This document shows positions 42,447-49,685 of a stretch of 49,685 nt of DNA, piece by piece; position 1 is the stretch's first letter; each line of letters opens with the position of its first letter. Origin of the DNA: an uncultured Chromatiaceae bacterium (GTDB taxonomy: Bacteria > Pseudomonadota > Gammaproteobacteria > Enterobacterales > Alteromonadaceae). The position numbers were made by a program, and so were the translations under genes. The notes beneath the pieces were generated by a model. It worked only from the letters and a program-made list of their open reading frames with translations. It had not been told where the DNA came from and ran no database searches. The stretch spans positions 1 to 49,685 of the forward strand of contig CAMLRA010000016.1 in assembly GCA_946482325.1 (NCBI GenBank), written 5' to 3'.

Positions 42447-43913
42447 TTAGCCCTGATAGCGCCACGGCTGACCATTGACCAGCACTTGCTGACAATCCAG
42501 CTGCCCAACTGCTTCCAGCACACCGACACTCTGACAGTTCACCCGTACGCTGGATAACTGCAGCGGGCCTATTTTCGCTTCTGGAAAGCCCCGTAGATCA
42601 AACAGCCTGTCGGCTTTGTCGACCTGTAAGTTGTGGACAACAATATTGCGCACAGTTGGCAAAAACGCGCCATCCCGGCCTTCTTCATAAAAATAGTTCA
42701 CGACGATGGCGTCTTTGACTTCTCCAATGACGATGTCGCGAAGTGCCACAGTGTCAATCAGTCCGCCGCGCAGCGCGTTGGTTTTGATACGCAGGCCACG
42801 GTCGAGATTGGGGCTACTCATCAACAAACGCCGGGCAAAAATGTGATTAGCGCCGCCGGAGATTTCGCTGCCAATCACCACACCACCGTGACCGGCTTTC
42901 ATGGTGCAATCCTGGATCAGTACTTGTTCGATTGGTCGGTTGATACGCCGGCCATCGGCGTTACGGCCAGATTTCAGCGCGATACAGTCGTCGCCGGTAT
43001 CAAATAAACAATGTTCGATCAGCACGCGGCGGCAGGATTCCGGGTCACAGCCGTCGGAATTTGGCCCATGCGATATCACGTTCACCTGACGGATTAACAC
43101 ATCTTCCGACAACACCGGGTTCAGCACCCAAAACGGTGAATTCTGTAACCTCAGGCCTGCCACCAGCACTTTGTTGCACTGATACACCTGAAACAGCGGC
43201 GGGCGCAGGAAATTTTCCGGCAACACCCGTTCGGCAACCGGTTTGCCTTGCTCCACCCACTGCATTAATAAATTGCGGCCCACGTGCTGCACTTTGCTGT
43301 CATCGACCGGCCAGGGCGTGTGTTTCCACTGCCCTTTCCACGGCCACCATGCGCCATTACTGCCACCACCATCAATAGTGCCTTCACCGGTCAGGCCAAT
43401 ATTCTCCGCGCCAAAAGCATAAATCAGCGGCTGGTAACCCATCAGCTCCATGCCTTCCCAGCGGGTAAACACGAACGGCAGGTAAAGTTCTGTCGCCGGA
43501 TGAAAGGCCAACAAGGCATCTTTTGCGACATGCAGCTCGACATTAGATTTCAGTGTTAAGGCGCCACAAGGCCAGACACCCGCCGGCACCAGCACCCGAC
43601 CGCCACCGGCCTGATGGCAGGCGTCGATGGCACGCTGAAAAGCCGCTCTGTTATGACGTGCGGTATTGAGGTCGCCAGGCTGACCGGTATGGGCGGTGAA
43701 AGCGCTGACGTTAAACACCCGCGCAGGAAAACTGGTGCGGGCCAAATCACGTTCAATCGCATCAGCCTGATCCCATAACAAGTCCAGCGCTGAGCGCGGC
43801 GGATAGCTGAAAGCGGCCACGGGATCAGCTGCTGAGCTGCAACGCCAAAACGCCAATGGCAGCGCGGCAGCAAGGCCGGCTTTGAAAAATTGGCGTTTAG
43901 GCATGTTTGGCAT
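42447..43913 (-). CDS. Exported polygalacturonase, GH28
   Basis: This 488-residue protein starts at the ATG at 43913 with AGGG 9 bp upstream. The frame open to 44027 is intergenic, and the ATG at 43904 is also possible. The start MPNMPKRQFFKAGLAAALPL is a KR-type, Tat-like signal, followed by a Cys that may be lipidated (FWRCSS). The right-handed beta-helix GH28 motifs are in order: HGPNSDGCDPESCRRV, DTGDDCIALKSG with the two catalytic Asp, GHGGVVIGSEISGG, and RIKTNALRGG. It would release galacturonate from oligogalacturonides, acting between the PL10 lyase and UxaC. A perfect operator palindrome lies 89 bp upstream. Confidence 0.9.
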   Translation of the reverse strand: MPNMPKRQFFKAGLAAALPLAFWRCSSAADPVAAFSYPPRSALDLLWDQADAIERDLARTSFPARVFNVSAFTAHTGQPGDLNTARHNRAAFQRAIDACHQAGGGRVLVPAGVWPCGALTLKSNVELHVAKDALLAFHPATELYLPFVFTRWEGMELMGYQPLIYAFGAENIGLTGEGTIDGGGSNGAWWPWKGQWKHTPWPVDDSKVQHVGRNLLMQWVEQGKPVAERVLPENFLRPPLFQVYQCNKVLVAGLRLQNSPFWVLNPVLSEDVLIRQVNVISHGPNSDGCDPESCRRVLIEHCLFDTGDDCIALKSGRNADGRRINRPIEQVLIQDCTMKAGHGGVVIGSEISGGANHIFARRLLMSSPNLDRGLRIKTNALRGGLIDTVALRDIVIGEVKDAIVVNYFYEEGRDGAFLPTVRNIVVHNLQVDKADRLFDLRGFPEAKIGPLQLSSVRVNCQSVGVLEAVGQLDCQQVLVNGQPWRYQG

Positions 43914-44001
43914 CGGTGATCCCTGTGTTTCGCGACGGTGGCACAACAACCTGGTGTAAGGTTGATTTACAGCCTGAATTAAAAAGCAGCATAAGACAAG
44001 C

Positions 44002-44015
44002 TGCCACCGGTGGCA
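44002..44015. promoter_or_regulatory. Putative LacI-type operator upstream of the GH28 gene
   Basis: TGCCACCGGTGGCA is identical to the palindrome at 34334-34347 and lies 89 bp from the GH28 start. A partial second site TGCCACCG lies at 44035-44042. Confidence 0.7.
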
Positions 44016-44103
44016 ATAGCATGACAAAAAATTTTGCCACCGCAGGACAGAAATCAGACCAGCAGCTGGGTTTCCTCTGTGGCAGAACCCCCCCCCCTGC
44101 CGT

Positions 44104-45015
44104 TTAGCTGGCGCTGCTATTCGCTGTTTCGGCGGCGATTTGTGTCATCAGTTGCATCACCAGCACTAACAAAGGCTCTTGTTGCCGACGTGCCAGACAG
44201 CCAAATACCAGCTGCACTTGCTGCAGCACAGGCCCGATTAACCGCACCTCGCCTTTGGCGGCAGCTTCCCGAGCTGCGGGCGTATGCAGCAGGCCAATAC
44301 CCACTCCGCTGCTAATCAGCGCCCGCACCAGATGCTCCTGATCGGCTTCAATCATTTTCGCCGGCCGGAATTGCTGCTGACGAAACAAGCTTTCCGCGGC
44401 GCGGCCACAACAGCTGACAGCCGGCGCACTGATCCACGGTAACAATGCGAGCCACTGCCAGTCCGGTTCAGGCTCCGCCCTGAAACCGGCCGGTAACAGC
44501 TGCGGTGACACCGCCAGCTGAATGCCAAAACTGTCCACCGGCACACTGTATAGTTGTTCCTGCTGTTCATATTCAGTGAAAAAACCGGCGTCGAGCCGGC
44601 CTTCGCGCAGCGCGGTGGCGATGTCAGCCGGGCTACCAAACTCTAAGCTGACATCCAGTTCCGGTGCCGTTTCGCTAAGCTGTGCCAGCAACTTGCCAAG
44701 CAACCCCGCACTGGCGCCACGATTTGAGCCCAGCCGTAGCCGGCCACTGAGGCCACCACGTAAGCGCCGTGCTTCGTCCAGCAAATCACGTTGTTGCGCC
44801 AGCAGCTGTTCGGCTTTACCGAGGATCACCACGCCATGCGGCGTCAGGCTCATGCCACGCACCGTGCGGTCAAACAACGCCAGACCTAACTCTTCTTCCA
44901 GCGCTTTAATTTGCGCACTGACCGCTGGCTGGCTTAAATACAGCTGTTCAGACGCTTTGGTCACAGCGCCACTTTTGGCGACTGTGACAAAAATCTTTAA
45001 CTGATAGAGTTCCAT
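44104..45015 (-). CDS. LysR family transcriptional regulator
   Basis: This 303-residue protein starts at the ATG at 45015 (MELYQLKIFVTVAKSGAVTK). The 30 residues that could be added upstream are intergenic. The winged helix-turn-helix has ASEQLYLSQPAVSAQIKALE, and the effector domain follows from about residue 90 (LRLGSNRGAS). The C-terminus is Ser/Ala rich (ANSSAS). It is the last gene of a minus-strand group with DUF2798 and DUF2938 membrane proteins, 22 bp after the latter, so it may regulate that operon. A run of ten C lies just beyond its stop codon. Confidence 0.85.
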   Translation of the reverse strand: MELYQLKIFVTVAKSGAVTKASEQLYLSQPAVSAQIKALEEELGLALFDRTVRGMSLTPHGVVILGKAEQLLAQQRDLLDEARRLRGGLSGRLRLGSNRGASAGLLGKLLAQLSETAPELDVSLEFGSPADIATALREGRLDAGFFTEYEQQEQLYSVPVDSFGIQLAVSPQLLPAGFRAEPEPDWQWLALLPWISAPAVSCCGRAAESLFRQQQFRPAKMIEADQEHLVRALISSGVGIGLLHTPAAREAAAKGEVRLIGPVLQQVQLVFGCLARRQQEPLLVLVMQLMTQIAAETANSSAS

Positions 45016-45037
45016 GCAGAGTCCTCGGTAAACAAAA

Positions 45038-45553
45038 TCAGACCGGCAATAAGGCCACAGACCAGACGTTATACAGCAACGCCGACAGGTACAAGCCAAC
45101 ACCAAACACCAGATGACTGCTAAGGCTTTTTACGCGAGCTTGCCAGGGCGACGGTGTTTTAGCCGCCGCAACACCTAAGCCAAAAGCCGGCTGCATCAGC
45201 AAAAATGGCATCAGCACTGTGACGGCACCCAGGATTAACGCCGGTGCCAGGGTTGGCGCGGCCAGCCATTGGCCGCCCTGCCACCACAGCAAAGGCACAG
45301 CGAACACAACGCCAATGGCATAATGCGCAGTCCAGCCGAGCGCACATTCACCACTTTGCACCGGTGCTTTGCCAACGCCTTGGTGGCGGAACTGGCCATG
45401 ACGCATCAGCGCAAACCAGCGACCGACCAGACAAAAACTCAGCGATTTAATCCCAAAACCTTTATTCAGTAGCAGCGACCACAGGTCCAACAGTGCTGTC
45501 GCCCCGATACCCAGCACCAGCGCGGCGCCGGTCAGTTGCCATAAAGTTTCCAT
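45038..45553 (-). CDS. DUF2938 family membrane protein
   Basis: The start is one of three tandem ATG codons (45559, 45556 or 45553). The last lies 6 bp after AGGAG and is preferred, giving 171 residues. The family features are four or five hydrophobic helices with GRWFALMRHGQFRHQGV between the first and second, and SGECALGWTAHYAIGVVFA. DUF2938 proteins are inner-membrane proteins without a known role, often next to a LysR regulator and a DUF2798 protein as here. The gene follows DUF2798 by 14 bp. Confidence 0.82.
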   Translation of the reverse strand: METLWQLTGAALVLGIGATALLDLWSLLLNKGFGIKSLSFCLVGRWFALMRHGQFRHQGVGKAPVQSGECALGWTAHYAIGVVFAVPLLWWQGGQWLAAPTLAPALILGAVTVLMPFLLMQPAFGLGVAAAKTPSPWQARVKSLSSHLVFGVGLYLSALLYNVWSVALLPV

Positions 45554-45567
45554 CATCATCTCCTGCC

Positions 45568-45798
45568 TCAGGCCTCTTTATCCACGACGGCATTGACCAG
45601 CATCCGCACCAGTGGCGTCACGGCCACGATCGTTGGAAAAGCGACGATAAAGGCCATGCCCCAGGCATGTAACCAGATGCCGGCCAGACCTTCGACCGGA
45701 CCCAGATTCAGCAGTGTGATGACAAAGGACATAATGCCCGACATCAGCAGCGACATAAAAAACGAGAACACATAAGGGGTATGTTTGCGTGCGATCAC
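45568..45798 (-). CDS. DUF2798 family membrane protein
   Basis: This is a 76-residue protein with two transmembrane segments: FSFFMSLLMSGIMSFVITLL and AWGMAFIVAFPTIVAVTPLV. These match DUF2798. The start is a GTG at 45798 with GGGAG 6 bp upstream. It begins the three-gene minus-strand group with DUF2938 and the LysR regulator. Its role is unknown. Confidence 0.78.
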   Translation of the reverse strand: MIARKHTPYVFSFFMSLLMSGIMSFVITLLNLGPVEGLAGIWLHAWGMAFIVAFPTIVAVTPLVRMLVNAVVDKEA

Positions 45799-46021
45799 TT
45801 GTTGCTCCCGGCGCCTGCAGCGGCACCTTTTTTCAGATTTCAGTTGGCTTGCTGCCGGTTTCTGCTGCAGTTGTCAGCGTAAAGACCGGCGATGTGCACA
45901 GTGTGCAGTGCCGGGCTGGCGCCGTCTAATTGTCATTTCAGATAGGGGTATCAGTTTTTCTGAGGGTATAACAAAAAGCCCCAATCTACAGTTGGGGCCT
46001 GAGCTGTTTATCGACTGAATG
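45799..46021. other. Intergenic region between DUF2798 and MFS genes
   Basis: This 223-bp gap should hold the promoter of the DUF2798 operon. At its upper end it holds the terminator of the MFS gene (45973-45998). No other structure was seen. Confidence 0.5.
45973..45998 (-). terminator. Intrinsic terminator of the MFS transporter gene
   Basis: On the minus strand GCCCCAA-N7-TTGGGGC is followed by TTTTT, 23 bp after the MFS stop codon. This is the clearest rho-independent terminator in the window. Confidence 0.88.
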
Positions 46022-47608
46022 TCAGCGGGTTTTCTCCACTAACGCCTGATGCATCTCTTCCAGCGCTTTACCGCGGGTTTCAATACCTTTGCGTTGCAGG
46101 ACCAGCGCCGCAACCAGCAAAGCCAGACCAATTGCCAGCGCTGAACCACCGATATGACCAAACCAGCCCAAGACACCAAAACCGGCGCCAAGAATGCCAC
46201 CAAACTTTGAACTGGCGGCAACAAGGCCTGAGCCGGAGGCGCGTAAATGCACCGGATAAATTTCAGCAGCGTATGGGATCAACATCGCAATGACACCACT
46301 GGCACTGACCAGTAACAAAGCGATGGCCAACGACAGCCAGAACGGCTGATAAAACTGCAGCACATCAAACAGCACAAAAGAGCCCAACGACACTGCGGTT
46401 AACAACAGAAACAACCACAAAGTCTTGATACTGCTCCAGCTGTGATACAGCCAAATGACCAGTAATACCGCTGGGATCGCCATCAGCGCCGACTTGGCAA
46501 TAATAGCGCTGGCTTCAGCAGCAAATCCCAGTTCGCCGAGGTTGACAGGCAGCCACAGCAGAAAACCAAAGTTGACCAGGCCCCAGGCCACACCAGAGAG
46601 CAACAACCCATTGCTGAGACCGGCATAAGGCGCCTGAAACAATTGACTGATGCCACCACGCGCTTGCGGTTGTTGTTCAATCACTACATCCTGCTCACCG
46701 TGGCCGGCGCTGCCAAAGCGCGCCAGCACAGCCCGCGCCTGGCCGGTCAGGCCCTGACTGGCCAGAAATCGCGGTGATTCCGGCATATAGCGGTTCAGCA
46801 CTATCAGCAATAATCCGGTTGGTAAGCCGAGCAGCCACAACACCCGCCAGCTGAACATGGGCTCCAGCACGGCCGCAGAGCCTGCAGCGACCAGATAACC
46901 GCCGGCAGTGCCAATCCCGCCTAACGCGACCAATAACCAGCCGCGATGCGCTGCCGGGATAGTTTCCGCCATCAGGGTAAAAGTGATAGGCAGCAAGCCA
47001 CCGGCTGACATCCCCATCAGGAAACACATGATCAGATTCCACTCAAAGGTGGGCATAGCGCCGCAAATAGCAGTACCGATAAACATCAGCGCCGACAACA
47101 AAATCGCGGCGCGCCGGCCAAATTTATCGGCGACAATACCCCAAATGACTGAACCTATGGTTGTGCCTGTTAAGGCAACCAGGGCCAGCGTCCCTGCAGT
47201 CTGGCTATTGATTTCATATTCTTTTTTGATCCCAGGCATGACAAAACCGAGTGTCGCCGGCTTCATTACATCGACAATCACTGCCGCCAGCAAAACCCAG
47301 ACTAAAGTCCAGTGCTGACGGTTTAGCGGGATTTGATCAGCGATATGAAAATACAGCGGGCTTTGTTGTCCGCGCAGTGCATCAAGCCGCGGCATCAGCC
47401 CGTACATCGCCAGTAAAAGCCCCAGCGGGATCAAGGCCATACCGCCCAGCATCATATTGTCCATCGGCATGCCGACCATCTGATAGTCCATGTAGGATGC
47501 ATGGATAAACATCGGCACATGCGCCAGCACGCCTGCGGTGATGGCAAGGCAGCCCAGCCAGAAGGCCAGCGGATGGTAAAATTGTAAGCCTGAACTCTGC
47601 GAAGACAT
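46022..47608 (-). CDS. MFS transporter (NiaP/aromatic-acid-like group) with extra N-terminal helices
   Basis: This 528-residue protein starts at the ATG at 47608 with AAGGGG upstream. A GTG at 47626 is less likely. Residues 1 to about 75 add two hydrophobic helices ahead of the usual twelve. The MFS core starts near TLVWVLLAAVIVDVMKPATL. It has GIVADKFGRRAAILLSALMF in the 2-3 loop, TLMAETIPAAHRGWLL, and YMPESPRFLASQGLTGQA before the central loop. These fit metabolite:proton symporters of the SV2/NiaP type. It follows the cupin gene in the same direction (90 bp) and ends with a strong terminator. The substrate is unknown. Confidence 0.8.
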   Translation of the reverse strand: MSSQSSGLQFYHPLAFWLGCLAITAGVLAHVPMFIHASYMDYQMVGMPMDNMMLGGMALIPLGLLLAMYGLMPRLDALRGQQSPLYFHIADQIPLNRQHWTLVWVLLAAVIVDVMKPATLGFVMPGIKKEYEINSQTAGTLALVALTGTTIGSVIWGIVADKFGRRAAILLSALMFIGTAICGAMPTFEWNLIMCFLMGMSAGGLLPITFTLMAETIPAAHRGWLLVALGGIGTAGGYLVAAGSAAVLEPMFSWRVLWLLGLPTGLLLIVLNRYMPESPRFLASQGLTGQARAVLARFGSAGHGEQDVVIEQQPQARGGISQLFQAPYAGLSNGLLLSGVAWGLVNFGFLLWLPVNLGELGFAAEASAIIAKSALMAIPAVLLVIWLYHSWSSIKTLWLFLLLTAVSLGSFVLFDVLQFYQPFWLSLAIALLLVSASGVIAMLIPYAAEIYPVHLRASGSGLVAASSKFGGILGAGFGVLGWFGHIGGSALAIGLALLVAALVLQRKGIETRGKALEEMHQALVEKTR

Positions 47609-47698
47609 CAACAGCCCCTTGTACACTTTTAATCAGCATACGGAGTTCAGAAAACCCGCACAAGTCAACGCTGGACCTATTTTCATCCCAAGTACAAC

Positions 47699-48193
47699 TT
47701 AATATGGCGTGCCATCTTTGTGGCTGAATTGCCACTGTCCCGCGACGAAATCAGCACGCAGGTCATTATCCGGGTAAGTCACAGCATCGCCGGCGCTGCG
47801 ATCACCGACTTCGAGATAACGCACCACAGCGTCACTGCGGTTTATCAGCTGATGACCATCGCCGTTGCCGGCGGCAAAACCGGCGCACATGCCGGGCCCG
47901 AGCAAAGTCTCACCTGCATTGGTGATAAGCGTTGGTGTGCCTTCGAGGATATAAATAAATTCGTCCTGCGTCTGGTGATGATGGCGCAGCGCTGACATAG
48001 CGCCGGGCACCAGTTCGGTCAGATTGACCCCAAAATTCTGCAGGCCAAACAAATCGCCCAGCACCCGTTTTTGCCGGCCCTGCATCATGGCGGCAAATGG
48101 CGCAGGATAAATTGATGGTTTTTGCCGGGGGGTGACCTCTTGTGCTGTCACTGCCAATGGGCCGACGGCAAAAGGTTTAGTTGATTCAGTCAT
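47699..48193 (-). CDS. Cupin domain protein
   Basis: This is a 164-residue single-domain cupin. The first metal-binding motif is ALRHHHQTQDEFIYILEG (His residues and Glu), and the second is GMCAGFAAGNGDGHQLIN with the final His. A C-terminal extension SHKDGTPY and an N-terminal PSIYPAPFAAMMQGR segment flank it. No enzymatic subfamily can be named. It lies just upstream of the MFS transporter gene on the same strand and is probably co-transcribed with it, which suggests a joint role in handling the carried compound. Confidence 0.8.
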   Translation of the reverse strand: MTESTKPFAVGPLAVTAQEVTPRQKPSIYPAPFAAMMQGRQKRVLGDLFGLQNFGVNLTELVPGAMSALRHHHQTQDEFIYILEGTPTLITNAGETLLGPGMCAGFAAGNGDGHQLINRSDAVVRYLEVGDRSAGDAVTYPDNDLRADFVAGQWQFSHKDGTPY

Positions 48194-48379
48194 CTGAGGT
48201 TCCTTTGAGTTAGGCAGGTGTGAGTCAGCAAGAATTACTCAGTGGCTACCGCCACTGCAGGCAAAGCTTAACTTCAGCGCAGAGATATTGCTGGAGCGCT
48301 GCTGCCCGGTACAGCCAGTGGGCAGGCAACAATGTGTTTCTCCAACAGTAGAAGCAGTACAATGAGCAAAAAGCAGCCC

Positions 48380-48985
48380 CTAACCGCGCCGCCCCGTTAA
48401 TAAAAACACCGGATACTGGCCATGCGGTTTTTGCACTACACTGGCGTCAACCACCTGCACCTTAGTAAAACCAGCGGCTTGTGCTTTTGCGGCAATGTCG
48501 GCACGGTCAAAACCACAATGGAATACCCCGGTGTCTTCAGTGTGAAAACTGCCATCCTCCAGGTCTAAATCGGCCAGCGCGATAAAACCACCGGGTTTGA
48601 GCAGCCTTTGAAACTCACACAATAACGCCGGGATATCCGCAATATGATGCAAGGTCATCGAGGAGATAATGCCGTCAAACTGGCGGTGCAGCGGCGTTTG
48701 CAGCAGGTCCTGTTCCAGCACTTCCAGCTCGCAGCCGATGTCTGACGCTTTGGCGCGCAGCTGCGCATTCATTGACGGAGAGACATCCACGGCGGTGATT
48801 TTGCCGACCTGCGGCGCGATTTGTTGCAATAACAAACCGGTGCCGGAACCAAAGTCGAGTAGCTGCATGTCGCGCTGCAGCGTCACTTGCGTTTTGATGG
48901 CATGACCAATCGCCACCACATTGTCGACCCGCTGCGGGTTTTGTTCGTAGGACGCCGCTTTTAGGGCGAAAAAATCGTGGGACAT
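48380..48985 (-). CDS. Class I SAM-dependent methyltransferase
   Basis: This protein has 201 residues from the ATG at 48985. An in-frame TTG one codon upstream is less likely. The SAM site is MQLLDFGSGTGLLLQQIAPQ with acidic Asp in TAVDVSPSMNAQL, then GIISSMTLHHIADIPALL and LKPGGFIALADLDLEDGS. It is a Methyltransf_11/25-type cytoplasmic enzyme with unknown acceptor. It lies 15 bp after the membrane protein gene above it and is probably co-transcribed with it. Confidence 0.85.
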   Translation of the reverse strand: MSHDFFALKAASYEQNPQRVDNVVAIGHAIKTQVTLQRDMQLLDFGSGTGLLLQQIAPQVGKITAVDVSPSMNAQLRAKASDIGCELEVLEQDLLQTPLHRQFDGIISSMTLHHIADIPALLCEFQRLLKPGGFIALADLDLEDGSFHTEDTGVFHCGFDRADIAAKAQAAGFTKVQVVDASVVQKPHGQYPVFLLTGRRG

Positions 48986-49000
48986 CAAAAACTTCGCAAA

Positions 49001-49685
49001 TCAGACGCGTTGCCGCAGCCATAACGACAACCCCAGCATCAGGCCAAACCCCAGCACCGGTGCAGCGCCGTAGCCTAACAGCGGCGCTGGGGTGGCGCCT
49101 GCGACGGAGCCGCCGTATAACACGGCATAATATACCGCCACTGCGGCGAGCCAGGGTTGGTCCAGCAGGCTTTGCCGGTACAGCACCAGCAATAACAGGA
49201 TGGCGGCGCCAATGATTAAAGCGCCGCACCACCAGGCCACACTGAACGCCAGCGCAAACACACCTTCGACATAAGGCACACTTTGCAGGCCGTCTTGCTG
49301 CTGCAAAGCCCAATAACACAGAGCCAGCAAAGGTAAAAAACAACCCAGCGGCAACCAACCGGCGCTGACACCGGGCCGGCAGGCCTGCAAATACAACAAG
49401 GGGAACGCAATTGTCAGCGCTAATAACTGCGCAGCGTCAGGCTGTAATGCCAGAAATAAAGCACCAGCCAGTAAAATGCCACAGGCTGCGGCACGATTTG
49501 ACGGTTGCTGGAACAACACTGCCACCAGCACCAGAATGGCAGGCAGCAACAACCCTCCGCTATACAGCTGCATAGAGCCTAATTGCAGCCAACGCAGCGG
49601 AGCTTCTGCAGCCAAGCCGGTAAACTCCGCCAGTAACGGCGCGCCGAGCAACAACACCAATAAACAAGCCAACGCCTGCAAAGTC
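49001..49685 (-). CDS. Integral membrane protein (partial, N-terminus outside window)
   Basis: The frame is open to the window edge without a start. A TTG at 49681 gives 226 residues but has no ribosome site, so the protein most likely begins beyond 49685. Almost every segment is hydrophobic, with about seven helices: LYSGGLLLPAILVLVAVLF, ACGILLAGALFLAL, GALIIGAAILLLLVLY and others. It ends LGLSLWLRQRV. No family is recognised from this fragment. Confidence 0.65.
   Translation of the reverse strand, partial: TLQALACLLVLLLGAPLLAEFTGLAAEAPLRWLQLGSMQLYSGGLLLPAILVLVAVLFQQPSNRAAACGILLAGALFLALQPDAAQLLALTIAFPLLYLQACRPGVSAGWLPLGCFLPLLALCYWALQQQDGLQSVPYVEGVFALAFSVAWWCGALIIGAAILLLLVLYRQSLLDQPWLAAVAVYYAVLYGGSVAGATPAPLLGYGAAPVLGFGLMLGLSLWLRQRV

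Noticed and set aside
1..49685. CRISPR array, tRNA or rRNA genes
   Set aside because: No regular short repeats with spacers, and no recognisable tRNA or rRNA segments, were noticed on either strand.

Overview
The window is bacterial chromosomal DNA, most likely from a gammaproteobacterium of the Rheinheimera/Alishewanella type. This is inferred from a large TonB-dependent receptor next to polysaccharide-degrading enzymes, the uronate pathway genes, GH3 enzymes and overall gene style. The taxon cannot be fixed from sequence reading alone. No rRNA, tRNA, CRISPR array or phage module was seen.

Layout. (1) 1-2161: a window-edge DUF2306 membrane protein, divergent from an AraC-type regulator with a membrane N-terminus. 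(2) About 2300-7706: a chromosomal integron. Five clear attC sites and one degraded one separate small AT-rich genes, all on the minus strand. They run away from an integron integrase gene on the plus strand, with an attI-like junction between. The integrase is broken by a 73-bp insertion made of two hairpins, so the array is probably frozen unless an integrase acts from elsewhere. (3) 7707-13450: a glutaryl-CoA dehydrogenase gene with a divergent LysR regulator, followed by a fused E1 alpha-keto acid dehydrogenase and an acyltransferase (FabD fold). (4) 13468-26302: a xylan/beta-glucan utilisation cluster with a sugar porter, a GPH symporter, GH43, two GH3 enzymes, a TPR protein and a SASA-type esterase. 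(5) 26311-29774: two paralogous TIGR02285-like periplasmic proteins flanking a cytochrome c and an exported methyltransferase-like protein. (6) 29913-43913: a pectin/galacturonate locus, with PL10 pectate lyase, TonB receptor, GH28 polygalacturonase and the operon uxaA-uxaC-reductase-eda-kdgK-ALDH (GapN-like). (7) 44104-49685: a LysR/DUF2938/DUF2798 operon, a cupin-MFS operon, a methyltransferase and a window-edge membrane protein.

How they work together. Pectin would be cut outside the cell by PL10, taken up through the TonB receptor and trimmed by GH28. Galacturonate then goes through UxaC, a mannitol-dehydrogenase-family reductase, UxaA, KdgK and Eda to pyruvate and glyceraldehyde-3-phosphate, and the ALDH probably oxidises the latter. 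A perfect 14-bp palindrome found upstream of both the TonB receptor and GH28 genes suggests one shared regulator encoded elsewhere. Xylo- and gluco-oligosaccharides would be processed by the exported GH3 enzymes and esterase, imported by the GPH symporter and finished by the cytoplasmic GH43.

The features most worth follow-up are the integron with its hairpin-disrupted integrase, the repeat shared by two of its cassettes, the shared pectin operator, the palindromic repeat families, and the E1/acyltransferase pair beside glutaryl-CoA dehydrogenase.
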